Positions 56,159-64,000 of a stretch of DNA of 64,000 nt are shown here, in pieces. Source of the stretch: Acetobacteraceae bacterium (lineage in GTDB: Bacteria > Pseudomonadota > Alphaproteobacteria > Acetobacterales > Acetobacteraceae); NCBI GenBank assembly GCA_031291725.1, contig JARLIM010000015.1:124001-188000 (forward strand), written 5' to 3'. How positions within the stretch are numbered: position 1 is the first letter of the stretch; every line of letters starts with the position of its first letter. The position numbers and the translations under genes are program-made. The notes below the pieces were generated by a model. The model made no database searches. It was not told the DNA's origin and saw only the letters and a program-made list of their open reading frames with translations.

Positions 56159-56668
56159 GTGAACAACATCGGAGCGATGGCACTGTCGGATGATGACCGA
56201 ATGCCGCAGGCGGAGATGCACAGCATGCCCGGCCACCTGATTCGCCGCATGCATCAGGCCTCACAGGCGATTTTCGATGGCGAGATGTCACGCACCGGTT
56301 TTGATCTCACGCCGGTGCAATATGCAGCCTTGGCCGCGATTGCCGAGCGGCCGGGGTTGGATCAGGCAAGCCTTGCCTCCGCCATCGTCTTCGACCGCGC
56401 CACCACTGGCGGTGTGATCGATCGGCTGGAGGGCAAGGGCTATGTGCGCCGCGAAATCGACCGTGCGGACCGTCGTGCGCGGCGGCTGTTTCTGGAACCG
56501 GCAGGCGAGGAGGCGCTCGCTCAGGTGACGCCCACCGTGCGGCAGGTGCAGGCGCTGACCTTGCAGGGCTTATCGGATGCTGAATGCGCCACATTATTGG
56601 CCTTGCTCGGCAAGGCGCTGGCCGCCGTGGGCGATGTCAGCCGACAATCCGCACGCGAGCGGGGGTAA
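56159..56668 (+). CDS. MarR-family transcriptional regulator, probable regulator of the gentisate genes
   Basis: About 169 residues with a winged helix: PGHLIRRMHQASQAIFDGEM (dimer helix), FDLTPVQYAALAAIAERPGLDQASLASAIVFDRATTGGVIDRLEGKGYVRREIDRADRRARRLFLEPAG (HTH plus wing). GTG 56159 with GGGGAAG upstream is used; ATG 56177 is an alternative. It diverges from gentisate dioxygenase, the normal arrangement for a MarR repressor released by an aromatic ligand. It converges on ccoS. Confidence 0.86.
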   Translation: MNNIGAMALSDDDRMPQAEMHSMPGHLIRRMHQASQAIFDGEMSRTGFDLTPVQYAALAAIAERPGLDQASLASAIVFDRATTGGVIDRLEGKGYVRREIDRADRRARRLFLEPAGEEALAQVTPTVRQVQALTLQGLSDAECATLLALLGKALAAVGDVSRQSARERG

Positions 56669-56691
56669 AAGGGCCAAACCGCGCGGGCGTT

Positions 56692-56901
56692 TCAGTTCGG
56701 CACCTTGCTCTGATACGCCTGCTTGCTGGCCTGCGCTGTCAATTTGGTCCCCTCGGCCACGTCGCCGTCGTCATAGAGGATGCGCATCGACGCGCCCTTG
56801 AGATCGTCATATTGGCCGGAGCGCACCGCCCAGAAGAACATATATAGCCCGATCAGCGCCACAGTCAGGCTGCCACCGATCAGCCACAGGATCACCGTCA
56901 T
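56692..56901 (-). CDS. ccoS: cbb3-type cytochrome oxidase assembly protein CcoS
   Basis: 69 residues. One membrane helix (TVILWLIGGSLTVALIGLYMFFWAVRSGQYDDLKG), the W-x-x-x-x-G-Q-Y/F-D-D signature of CcoS, then ASMRILYDDG. Needed for cofactor insertion into CcoN. ATG overlaps ccoI by 4 bp. Last gene of the cco unit. Confidence 0.92.
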   Translation of the reverse strand: MTVILWLIGGSLTVALIGLYMFFWAVRSGQYDDLKGASMRILYDDGDVAEGTKLTAQASKQAYQSKVPN

Positions 56902-59273
56902 GCTTTGCCTCCTCTGTGCAGGCGCATGCTGTTGCCCATCACCAGCAGCGACGAGGACGACATCGCTGCCGCCGCCAACCACGGGGTGACGAAGCCTGCG
57001 ATGGCCACCGGCACCACCAGCATATTGTAAATCAAGGCAAGAGCCAGATTTTCGCGCATGATGCGTTCGGTGCGCCGTGCCAGTCGCAGGGCAGCGACCA
57101 CCGGGAAAAGCAGGCGGCCCTGGAAGACCAGATCGGCCACGTTCTGACTGATATCAGCCGCACTGGAGGGCGACAGCGACACATCGGCCGCCGCAAGACA
57201 GGGGCCGTCATTCAGCCCGTCGCCCACCATCAGCACATGCCGACCTTCTGCCCGCAATTGCTCGACGAGTGCCATTTTGGCGTCCGGGCGCAGGCGGGCG
57301 TGCCATGTGCGAATACCGAGATGCTCAGCCACGCGGCGCACCGCGACCTCGCGATCACCCGAGGCGAGGATGACCGTGACATCCATTTTCCACAGCGCCT
57401 CCAGCGTCTGCGTGGCATCGCCGCGCAATTCTTCGTCGAAGGCAAATCGCACTGGGGCGTGGCCGGGGCGGATGAACCACAAGCCGGGCAGGCCTTCATC
57501 CTGGGCATCGACACCGCAGAACGCCTCGCTGCCCAGGCGGATTTCACCCTTGGGTGTGGTCAGGCTTAGGCCCTGACCGGGATGCTCCACCACGCCTTCG
57601 GCCGCCACCACAGGTCCGGCGGCGGCACACAGCGCGCGGGAGAGCGGATGCCTGCTATGGGTGGCAAGGCTTGCTGCGGCTTTAAGATCGGCCGCATCGA
57701 CCGTGTTGGACAGCGCCAGATCCGGGGTGGAGAGCGTGCCGGTTTTGTCGAACACCACCGTGTCCACAGCTCCCAAACGCTCCAACGCTGTCGGTGATTT
57801 GAGCAACATGCCACGGCGCAGCAATTCACCGCTGGCGATCACCTGTGCGGCGGGCACGGCAAGGGCGAGCGCGCAGGGGCAGGTGACGATCAATACCGCG
57901 CAGGCGATCAGCAATGACCGATCGACGGGGGCGCCCATGCCGTAATGCCACCCCAGAAACGTGACGAGTGCGGTGATATGCACCACCGGCGCATACCGCT
58001 TGGCCACCCGGTCGGCGATCACCACGAAGCGGCCACGGCGGCTTTCGGCGCTGTCGATCAGTCGCGCCATTTCGGCCAGCAGCGTGTCGCCGCCGGAGGC
58101 CGTGGTGCGCACGGTGATCGGCGCCCCCAGATTGACCATGCCGGCAAACACCGCGGCGCCTTGAGTGGCGGCTTCCGGCAGGCTTTCCCCGGTGACGAGG
58201 CTGGTGTCGAGCGACGTCTCGCCCTCGGCGATCACCCCGTCCACGCCGATTCGCTCGCCCATCGAGACCACAATGTCGGTGCCCGGCAGCACACGTTCCG
58301 GTGCGCGGCGTTCCAGCGTGCCATCGGGCAGCCGCACGGAGACTTCCGCCCCACGCAGCGACAACAGGCGCTCGGCGGTGGCGCGGGCCTGGCCACGGGC
58401 GCGATGATCGAGGACGCGGCCGATCAGCAGGAAGAACAGCAGCGTCACCGCGCTGTCGAAATAGGTATGCGCACCGCCGCGCATCGTCTCCACCAGACTC
58501 ATGCCGCTGACCAGCAGCACGCCGAGGGAGATCGGCACGTCCATATTGGTGCGACCGTGGCGCAGCACCTGCCACGCACTGAAGAAGAACGGCCGACCGG
58601 CATAGGCCACAGCGGGCAGGGCAATCAGCGCCGAGACCCAATGCAGCAATTCGCGTGTCGCCGGTCCCATGCCGTCGGACAATCCGGCCCAGATGGCAAT
58701 CGACATCAGCATCACATTGCCCGCCGCAAAGCCCGACACGGCAAGGCAGCGGATCAGGTCGCGCTGCACGCGGTCGGTCTCCGCCTGCGATTGCGCGGCG
58801 TGATAGGGGATCAGGCGATAGCCGAGGCGCTCGACCTCACTGACCAGCCGCGCACCTTCCTGGATCGCCCCACGCCAGACCAGCCGCAGCCGACCGGAGG
58901 TGAGATTGACGCGGCCTGCCACCACGTTCGGCTCACGCCCCAGCACCTGCTCGATCAACCACACGCAGGCTCCGCATTGCACGCCGTCGATGGTCAGTTG
59001 CAATTCGGTGCTGCCATCGCGCAGCGTGTGGGCGAAGGCAGCGAGATCGCAGCGCTCCTCCACATCCGGGCGCGGTGCGCGCTGCGCGGGGTCCAAGGTG
59101 CGGGACTGGTAATATTGCCCCAGCCCCATCCCCTGAATGGTGGCAAATGCCGCCTCGCACCCATGACAGCAAAATTCCCGGCCCTCTGGAGAGGGTTGCC
59201 CGCAATGTCGACAGAGATCGGTTGCCCCCGCACCCAAATCTGCCGGGGCAGGACGCCCGGCGATTGCGTTCAC
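56898..59273 (-). CDS. ccoI: Copper-transporting P1B-type ATPase CcoI (FixI)
   Basis: 791 residues. Supplies copper for the cbb3 oxidase. N-terminal zinc-finger-like CRHCGQPSPEGREFCCHGC and HMA domain with QCGACVWL (C-x-x-C), eight membrane helices, TGESLPE, the membrane metal site TCPCALALA (C-P-C), DKTGTL phosphorylation motif and MVGDGLNDGP hinge. GTG 59273 overlaps the ccoH stop. Confidence 0.94.
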   Translation of the reverse strand: MNAIAGRPAPADLGAGATDLCRHCGQPSPEGREFCCHGCEAAFATIQGMGLGQYYQSRTLDPAQRAPRPDVEERCDLAAFAHTLRDGSTELQLTIDGVQCGACVWLIEQVLGREPNVVAGRVNLTSGRLRLVWRGAIQEGARLVSEVERLGYRLIPYHAAQSQAETDRVQRDLIRCLAVSGFAAGNVMLMSIAIWAGLSDGMGPATRELLHWVSALIALPAVAYAGRPFFFSAWQVLRHGRTNMDVPISLGVLLVSGMSLVETMRGGAHTYFDSAVTLLFFLLIGRVLDHRARGQARATAERLLSLRGAEVSVRLPDGTLERRAPERVLPGTDIVVSMGERIGVDGVIAEGETSLDTSLVTGESLPEAATQGAAVFAGMVNLGAPITVRTTASGGDTLLAEMARLIDSAESRRGRFVVIADRVAKRYAPVVHITALVTFLGWHYGMGAPVDRSLLIACAVLIVTCPCALALAVPAAQVIASGELLRRGMLLKSPTALERLGAVDTVVFDKTGTLSTPDLALSNTVDAADLKAAASLATHSRHPLSRALCAAAGPVVAAEGVVEHPGQGLSLTTPKGEIRLGSEAFCGVDAQDEGLPGLWFIRPGHAPVRFAFDEELRGDATQTLEALWKMDVTVILASGDREVAVRRVAEHLGIRTWHARLRPDAKMALVEQLRAEGRHVLMVGDGLNDGPCLAAADVSLSPSSAADISQNVADLVFQGRLLFPVVAALRLARRTERIMRENLALALIYNMLVVPVAIAGFVTPWLAAAAMSSSSLLVMGNSMRLHRGGKA

Positions 59274-59740
59274 TTCACCAGCACTCGCCGCGTGACGGTG
59301 TATTTATCAGCGCCGGAGGCCACCAGGATCGTCAGATCCCATTGACCAGCCTGCGGCAAGGCCTGTTCCGAATGGAACTGAGAGCCCGCATCGGCGTCGA
59401 AGACCAAGTCGGTGGTCATCGACGGACCGACCGGACGGTGGGCGGTGGCCTGAACCATCGGGTTGGCCAAGGGCTGCCCGTCCCGCCCGGTGACATTCAG
59501 CACCGCATGCCCACCATCGGTCTTGGCGTCGACATTCCAGCCAAGGGCGGCTTGTTGGGCTGCTGTGTCGAGAATCTCTTCGTAATTGTTGGAGGTCTCA
59601 AACCCGCCATGCACATTCTCCCCAGGGAAGGTGTGCAGGGCGGCGTAGATCATCCCGGCGTTGACGATAACCACCACTCCCAAAGCCGCCAGCGAGGCAA
59701 TGGGGAACCACCGCCATGCCGAATTTTGCTTGTCAGACAT
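59270..59740 (-). CDS. ccoH: CcoH (FixH) family protein
   Basis: 156 residues. A single N-terminal membrane anchor (FPIASLAALGVVVIVNAGMIYAAL) and a beta-rich periplasmic part (GQPLANPMVQATAHRPVG, GQWDLTILVASGADKYTVTRRVLVK). FixH is required for stable cbb3 oxidase assembly. ATG 59740 lies just after the ccoG stop. Confidence 0.9.
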   Translation of the reverse strand: MSDKQNSAWRWFPIASLAALGVVVIVNAGMIYAALHTFPGENVHGGFETSNNYEEILDTAAQQAALGWNVDAKTDGGHAVLNVTGRDGQPLANPMVQATAHRPVGPSMTTDLVFDADAGSQFHSEQALPQAGQWDLTILVASGADKYTVTRRVLVK

Positions 59741-59741
59741 C

Positions 59742-61256
59742 TCAATGCACTCCCGCATCTGCATTCGCTGCCGCTTCTGGGCCGAGGAAGACCGCATGAT
59801 AGATGGTCTTCTCACCCGTGTTGGTGTTGCGCAGGGTAAAGTCGAACTTGGTCGACGCGCCATGATCGGGGGCCATCACCAGCACGCGGAACGCACCCAC
59901 CTGATCCGGACCAACCGGCAGATGCAGCACTTGCTCACGATCTTCATGGGTCTCTGACATCGCCATGCTGGCATCTGCTATGCCGGCCATGCCGAGATCG
60001 AAAGTGGCCGGGGCGTGCGTCTTGTTGGTCACTTTGATGGTGTAGCCATTGCGGATCGAGCCATCGGCGATGCGCACGAACAGCGGTGCGCGGTCTTGCA
60101 GGACAGACAGATTGATCGTCGCGCGGTTGGACATCGCAATCACCATCACCGTGATCGCCACGCTCATCGCCGACAGATAAATGATCGTGCGTGGGCGGAA
60201 CAAATGGGCGGGCAGGTGAACGCCTTTGGCAATGGCTGCCTGACGTTCCAACGTGTCCCAGGCGATCAGCCCGGTGGGACGGCCAACTTTCTTCATCGCG
60301 GTATCGCAGGCATCGATGCACAGACCGCAGCCGATGCAGGGCAACTGGATACCGTCACGAATGTCGATGCCGGTGGGGCAGGCGGTCACGCAACCGCCGC
60401 AATCGATGCAATCGCCGTATTTCTCGCCGGTGGTGTTGTTGCGCTGTGCCTTCAAATGGCCGCGCTTTTCACCGCGCCAGGATTGATAGGTGACGATGAA
60501 GCTCTGCTCGTCCAGCATCGCGGACTGAAAGCGCGGCCACGGGCACATGAAGGTGCAGACCTGCTCACGCGCCCAGCCGGCCAGCAGATAGGTGCTCGCG
60601 GTAAACAGGAAGGTGAAGCCGTAAACGGCCGTTCCTGCCTGTCCCGTCCAGAAGCGATGCACGATGGACGGCGCATCGAGGAAGTACATGATCCACGCCC
60701 CGCCGGTCCAGAAGGCGATGGCCAGCCAGATGGCATGCTTGGCGACTTTGCGCCATGCGGTGTCGAAGGTCATCTTGGACGCATCCCGGCGCATGCGCTG
60801 GTTGCGGTCGCCCTCGATCTGGCGCTCGACGAGCATGAAAAGGTCGGTCCAGACCGTCTGTGGACAGGCAAAGCCACACCAGACGCGGCCGAAAAGAGAG
60901 GTGACAAGGAAGAGGCCGAGGGCCGCCAGGATCAGCAGGCCGGTGAGATAATAGATATCCTGCGGCCAGAATTCGAGATTGAAGAAGTAGAAGCGGCGAT
61001 CATAGATATCCAGCAGGATTGCCTGATTGGGCTCACCGACACCCCGGTCCCACCGGAACCAGGGCACGATGTAGTAGAATCCGAGGCAAAGGACCAAAAT
61101 GGCCCACTTCAGGGAACGAACCTTTCCAGATACGGCTTTCGGATAAACCTTTTTGTGGTCCTCGAAATACTGCATGAAACCTTCGGCTTCAGGCTCCGTG
61201 GTCTGATCCGGTTCCGTCTTACCAATGTGGGCCATTTGGGCCTTGTCCTCTGACAT
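59742..61256 (-). CDS. ccoG: cbb3 oxidase accessory protein CcoG (RdxA/FixG), polyferredoxin
   Basis: 504 residues. Several membrane helices, conserved CGFACPQTVWTDLFM and CTFMCPWPRFQ, two [4Fe-4S] motifs (GDCIDCGGCVTACPTGIDIRD and CIGCGLCIDACDTAM) and a C-terminal Ig-like domain. CcoG helps reduce copper for cbb3 assembly. 12 bp after ccoP. Confidence 0.94.
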   Translation of the reverse strand: MSEDKAQMAHIGKTEPDQTTEPEAEGFMQYFEDHKKVYPKAVSGKVRSLKWAILVLCLGFYYIVPWFRWDRGVGEPNQAILLDIYDRRFYFFNLEFWPQDIYYLTGLLILAALGLFLVTSLFGRVWCGFACPQTVWTDLFMLVERQIEGDRNQRMRRDASKMTFDTAWRKVAKHAIWLAIAFWTGGAWIMYFLDAPSIVHRFWTGQAGTAVYGFTFLFTASTYLLAGWAREQVCTFMCPWPRFQSAMLDEQSFIVTYQSWRGEKRGHLKAQRNNTTGEKYGDCIDCGGCVTACPTGIDIRDGIQLPCIGCGLCIDACDTAMKKVGRPTGLIAWDTLERQAAIAKGVHLPAHLFRPRTIIYLSAMSVAITVMVIAMSNRATINLSVLQDRAPLFVRIADGSIRNGYTIKVTNKTHAPATFDLGMAGIADASMAMSETHEDREQVLHLPVGPDQVGAFRVLVMAPDHGASTKFDFTLRNTNTGEKTIYHAVFLGPEAAANADAGVH

Positions 61257-61268
61257 TTAAACGAACTC

Positions 61269-62150
61269 TTACTCGCCGCCGCCAAGGTCATGGACATAGA
61301 TCGCCACGCTCTTGATGGTTGCGGTATCGAGGCGGCCATTCCAGTTTGGCATCACGCCCATATGTGGTGACGTGACCTGACGCACGATAAGATCGCGTGT
61401 GCCACCATAAAGGTGAATTTTGCTGGCCAGACGCGGAGCGCCGACGTCGCGGTTGCCTTCGCCGTTGTCACCGTGGCACGAGGCGCAGTTGGCGGCGAAG
61501 ATGTCCTTGCCGGCTGCGATGCTGGCAGGTGCGGCGTCCTTGAGAGCCAGACCGAAGAAGGCCGTGCTGACATAGTCAGCCACTTGCTGGATCTCTTCTG
61601 GCTTGAGCAGACCGTCAGTGCCGAATTTTGGCATCTGGCTGTCACGCGCCGCATCGTCACCGCTGCGGATGCCGTGGGTGATGGTTTGCTGAATGTCTTC
61701 CAGCTTGCCACCCCACAGCCACGAGCCCGCCGCCAGGGCCGGGAAGCCCGGATTGCCTGCTCCACCAGCACCATGACAAGGCTGGCAGTTATTGGCGAAG
61801 GTGATGCGTCCCGCCGTCTGGGCTGCGGCAAGCAGTTCAGGGTTTTTGCGGATATCGTCGAAGGAGGCGGCTGCCACCTTGCTCATCACCGCATTACGCT
61901 CGGCGGCAAACCCCTTCACATCGGCCATCACGTCGTTGCGGGAGGAAGCCCCCAACAAGCCATGAATGTAGCCCTTGCCGTATGGAAAGGAGGGAAAGAA
62001 CACAAAATACACCAACGCCCACAAAATACATGCAAGCCAAGTATACAGCCACCATTTCGGCAGCGGTGTGTTCAACTCTTTCAATCCATCCCACTCGTGG
62101 CCAGTTGTGTCTGTCCCCGTGTGTTCGTCACGTTCGATATTCAGTGCCAT
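61269..62150 (-). CDS. ccoP: cbb3-type cytochrome c oxidase subunit III (diheme CcoP)
   Basis: 293 residues. An N-terminal helix anchor (WWLYTWLACILWALVYFVFF), and two c-type heme sites (NCQPCHGAGGAGNPGFPAL and NCASCHGDNGEGNRDVGAPRL, both C-x-x-C-H) with Met ligands further on. Delivers electrons to CcoO/CcoN. ATG 62150 lies 3 bp after the ccoQ stop. Confidence 0.95.
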   Translation of the reverse strand: MALNIERDEHTGTDTTGHEWDGLKELNTPLPKWWLYTWLACILWALVYFVFFPSFPYGKGYIHGLLGASSRNDVMADVKGFAAERNAVMSKVAAASFDDIRKNPELLAAAQTAGRITFANNCQPCHGAGGAGNPGFPALAAGSWLWGGKLEDIQQTITHGIRSGDDAARDSQMPKFGTDGLLKPEEIQQVADYVSTAFFGLALKDAAPASIAAGKDIFAANCASCHGDNGEGNRDVGAPRLASKIHLYGGTRDLIVRQVTSPHMGVMPNWNGRLDTATIKSVAIYVHDLGGGE

Positions 62151-62153
62151 GGA

Positions 62154-62318
62154 TCAGCCTCCTTGCCGATCGTCGTCGAGGGGGATCTGGCCGTGCTGCT
62201 GCAGCGCTGCCTTTCGGCTGGGCCAGTAAGTGGTGACAAAAATGCCAACGAAGATCAGCACCATCGCCACCACCCCGTAATGCCGGAACCAACCGGCAAA
62301 TGAGATGAAGTCGATCAC
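62154..62318 (-). CDS. ccoQ: cbb3-type cytochrome oxidase subunit CcoQ
   Basis: 54 residues, read directly from the sequence between ccoO and ccoP: GTG start, then [20 protein letters not shown], one membrane helix continuing [18 protein letters not shown], then a short acidic tail ending in GG. CcoQ stabilises the oxidase. The GTG overlaps the ccoO stop (GTGA). Size and position are exactly as in other ccoNOQP operons. Confidence 0.9.
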   Translation of the reverse strand: MIDFISFAGWFRHYGVVAMVLIFVGIFVTTYWPSRKAALQQHGQIPLDDDRQGG

Positions 62319-63043
62319 TGCTGGGGGTTCTCCGCGCTCGGGTCGGTGAAGTCCACCATCGTGCCCAGAACCTGAAGATAGGCCACCAGCGCATCCAGTT
62401 CCGTCACCTCATGACCATTGCCCGGCACCAGATTGGCCTTCGGGTAACGCTTCATCAGGGCGTCCGTGTCTGCGCCAGGGGTTGCCTGGGCTTCAAGGTC
62501 AGCCTTGGCCTGCGCCACTTCTTCGTCCGTATACGGGACGCCGACAATGCGCAGGGTTTTCAGCTTCTCGGCGATATTGTCGTATTTCAGCGGCGTTTCA
62601 GCCAGGAAGCGATAGGACGGCATGATGCTTTCCGGCACCAGCGATTGCGGGTGGATCAGATGCCCGTAATGCCAGTCGTTCGAGTATTTGCCGCCCACGC
62701 GGGCCAGATCAGGCCCGGTGCGCTTGGAGCCCCACTGGAACGGATGGTCATACATGCTCTCGGCAGCGAGGCTGTAATGGCCATAACGCTCCACCTCGTC
62801 ACGCAGCGAACGGATCATCTGGCTGTGGCAGAGGTAGCACCCCTCGCGCACATAGATGTCGCGGCCAGCCTGTTCGAGCGGTGAATAGGGACGAACCCCC
62901 TTCACATGCTCGACAGTGGTTTCGATGGTGAACAGCGGGACAATTTGCACCAGACCACCGATGGAGATGGTCAGGATTGCGAGGATTATGAGCAGAAACG
63001 CATTCCGCTCAATCGTCGCATGAGAGAAACCACGAGATGCCAT
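62315..63043 (-). CDS. ccoO: cbb3-type cytochrome c oxidase subunit II (CcoO)
   Basis: 242 residues. Membrane-anchored monoheme cytochrome c: N-terminal helix ([23 protein letters not shown]), heme site [12 protein letters not shown], and [38 protein letters not shown] carrying the Met ligand region. ATG 63043 is the family start. ccoN is upstream by 4 bp. Confidence 0.95.
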   Translation of the reverse strand: MASRGFSHATIERNAFLLIILAILTISIGGLVQIVPLFTIETTVEHVKGVRPYSPLEQAGRDIYVREGCYLCHSQMIRSLRDEVERYGHYSLAAESMYDHPFQWGSKRTGPDLARVGGKYSNDWHYGHLIHPQSLVPESIMPSYRFLAETPLKYDNIAEKLKTLRIVGVPYTDEEVAQAKADLEAQATPGADTDALMKRYPKANLVPGNGHEVTELDALVAYLQVLGTMVDFTDPSAENPQQ

Positions 63044-63047
63044 TGTC

Positions 63048-64000
63048 TTATTCTCCCGCTGCCAGGGCTGCGTTGGGCAGCATCGATGCCGCCGAGCGCG
63101 GGCCACGGATCGTCTTGTAAGCGTTATAGACCATGATCAGCGCCCCCAGCAGGAAGAACAGCCCGCCGAACAGACGGATCATCAGGAAGGGATGCACGGC
63201 CACGACCGACTCAACGAACGAGTACTGCAGGAAGCCCTGCGCATCGTAGGCGCGCCACATCAGGCCTTCCATGATGCCGGCCACCCACATCGAGGTGATG
63301 TAGAACACAATGCCCAGCGTCGCCGTCCAGTAATGCCACGAGATCAGCTTCACCGAATACATCGCATCACGCTTCCAGAGCACCGGGATAAGGTAGTAGA
63401 TCGCGCCGAAGCTGATGAACGCCACCCAACCCAGAGCACCCGAGTGAACGTGACCAATGGTCCAGTTCGTGTAGTGCGACAGGGCGTTGACGTCGCGGAT
63501 GGCCATCACCGGGCCTTCGAAGGTGGACATACCGTAGAAGCCCACGGCCGTCACCGAGAAGCGCAGGCCTGGATCGGTGCGCAGCTTGTCCCATGCGCCC
63601 GAGAGCGTCATCAGGCCGTTGATCATGCCACCCCAAGACGGCATCCACAACATGACAGAGAAGGTCATGCCCAAAATCTGCGTCCAGTCCGGCAGTGCGG
63701 TGTAATGCAGATGATGCGGGCCGGCCCAGATATACAGGAAGATCAGCGACCAGAAGTGGAAGATCGACAGGCGGTAGGAGTAAACCGGACGGTTGGCCGC
63801 CTTGGGGATGAAGTAATACATCATGCCCAGGAAGCCGGCGGTCAGGAAGAAGCCGACGGCGTTGTGGCCATACCACCACTGCACCATCGCATCCTGCGTG
63901 CCCGAGAAGAGCGAGTAGCTTTTGGCACCGAAGAACGACACCGGAACCGCCATGTTGTTGCCAAGATGCAGCACCGCCACGGTCAGGATGAAGGCCAAGT
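63048..64000 (-). CDS. ccoN: cbb3-type cytochrome c oxidase subunit I (CcoN), C-terminal part, cut by window edge
   Basis: The frame is open to the right edge; about 317 C-terminal residues are present. The Cu-B/heme histidine motifs [16 protein letters not shown] and [12 protein letters not shown] are visible with several membrane helices, identifying the catalytic subunit that reduces O2 at low concentrations. The start and promoter, where an FNR/FixK box would be expected, lie outside the window. Confidence 0.95.
   Translation of the reverse strand, partial: LAFILTVAVLHLGNNMAVPVSFFGAKSYSLFSGTQDAMVQWWYGHNAVGFFLTAGFLGMMYYFIPKAANRPVYSYRLSIFHFWSLIFLYIWAGPHHLHYTALPDWTQILGMTFSVMLWMPSWGGMINGLMTLSGAWDKLRTDPGLRFSVTAVGFYGMSTFEGPVMAIRDVNALSHYTNWTIGHVHSGALGWVAFISFGAIYYLIPVLWKRDAMYSVKLISWHYWTATLGIVFYITSMWVAGIMEGLMWRAYDAQGFLQYSFVESVVAVHPFLMIRLFGGLFFLLGALIMVYNAYKTIRGPRSAASMLPNAALAAGE

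Overview
The window is GC-rich chromosomal DNA (my impression is a little above 60% GC; not computed) from an alphaproteobacterium, most likely of the Rhodospirillales (Rhodospirillaceae/Acetobacteraceae side). Supporting this are the gene order nrdR-ribD-ribE-ribB-ribH-nusB-thiL, a flgB-flgC-fliE-fliQ-fliR-flhB cluster followed by a CckA-type kinase, a complete ccoNOQPGHIS (cbb3 oxidase) cluster, alphaproteobacterial LexA boxes (GTTC-N7-GTTC) at recA and uvrD, and a glnB-glnA pair with a sigma-54 promoter. I cannot name the genus. The DNA is densely coded, mostly in polycistronic units with 4-bp stop/start overlaps. No phage, integrase, CRISPR array or plasmid feature was seen.

Layout. 1-4.8 kb: start of an Xaa-Pro aminopeptidase, a DUF1127 protein, zwf, an M20 amidohydrolase and a single-domain response regulator. 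4.8-8.8 kb: uvrD-prmA behind an SOS box, and a divergent BASS-like membrane transporter. 8.8-9.2 kb: a decayed RAYT transposase between two inverted REP-like palindromes, the only mobile-element remnant. 9.2-12.6 kb: metF, mlaA-mlaC (lipid transport) and a flavodoxin-like protein under a 24-bp perfect palindrome. 12.6-19.6 kb: leftward rpiB-glyA-nrdR-riboflavin-nusB-thiL operon. 19.8-27.5 kb: MBL hydrolase, an oppD-oppF pair without permeases, an S10 carboxypeptidase with a YidB-like protein, an acyl-CoA synthetase and an exported amidohydrolase-like protein. 27.7-31.1 kb: glnB-glnA, an aminotransferase and tRNA-His. 31.3-38.1 kb: a complete branched-chain amino-acid type (LIV) ABC transporter, MarC, and two tandem Rossmann-fold proteins. 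38.2-42.2 kb: rplM-rpsI, an MFS transporter, a cytidine deaminase and recA. 42.2-47.1 kb: frameshifted cckA and the flagellar basal-body/export genes. 47.2-56.7 kb: an FAD monooxygenase, an exported phosphatase-like protein lacking its catalytic Cys, a second LIV transporter, and 3-hydroxybenzoate 6-hydroxylase with gentisate dioxygenase under a divergent MarR regulator. 56.7-64 kb: ccoS, I, H, G, P, Q, O and the 3' part of ccoN.

How it fits together. Much of the window is housekeeping: riboflavin, one-carbon and nitrogen metabolism, ribosomal proteins, SOS repair and motility. The accessory part is an aromatic-acid module (3-hydroxybenzoate to gentisate to maleylpyruvate) with its own LIV-type importer, a MarR-type regulator and a perfect FNR/FixK-type box in front of the O2-consuming dioxygenase, next to the microaerobic cbb3 oxidase cluster. 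The points most worth checking are the phosphatase-like protein with Asp in place of the nucleophilic Cys, the one-base frameshift in a 7-nt G/C run separating the kinase and receiver halves of cckA, the REP-bounded RAYT remnant, the RibB protein with a cysteine-free GTP-cyclohydrolase-like domain, and several near-perfect operator palindromes. I did not find a clearly new multi-gene system.
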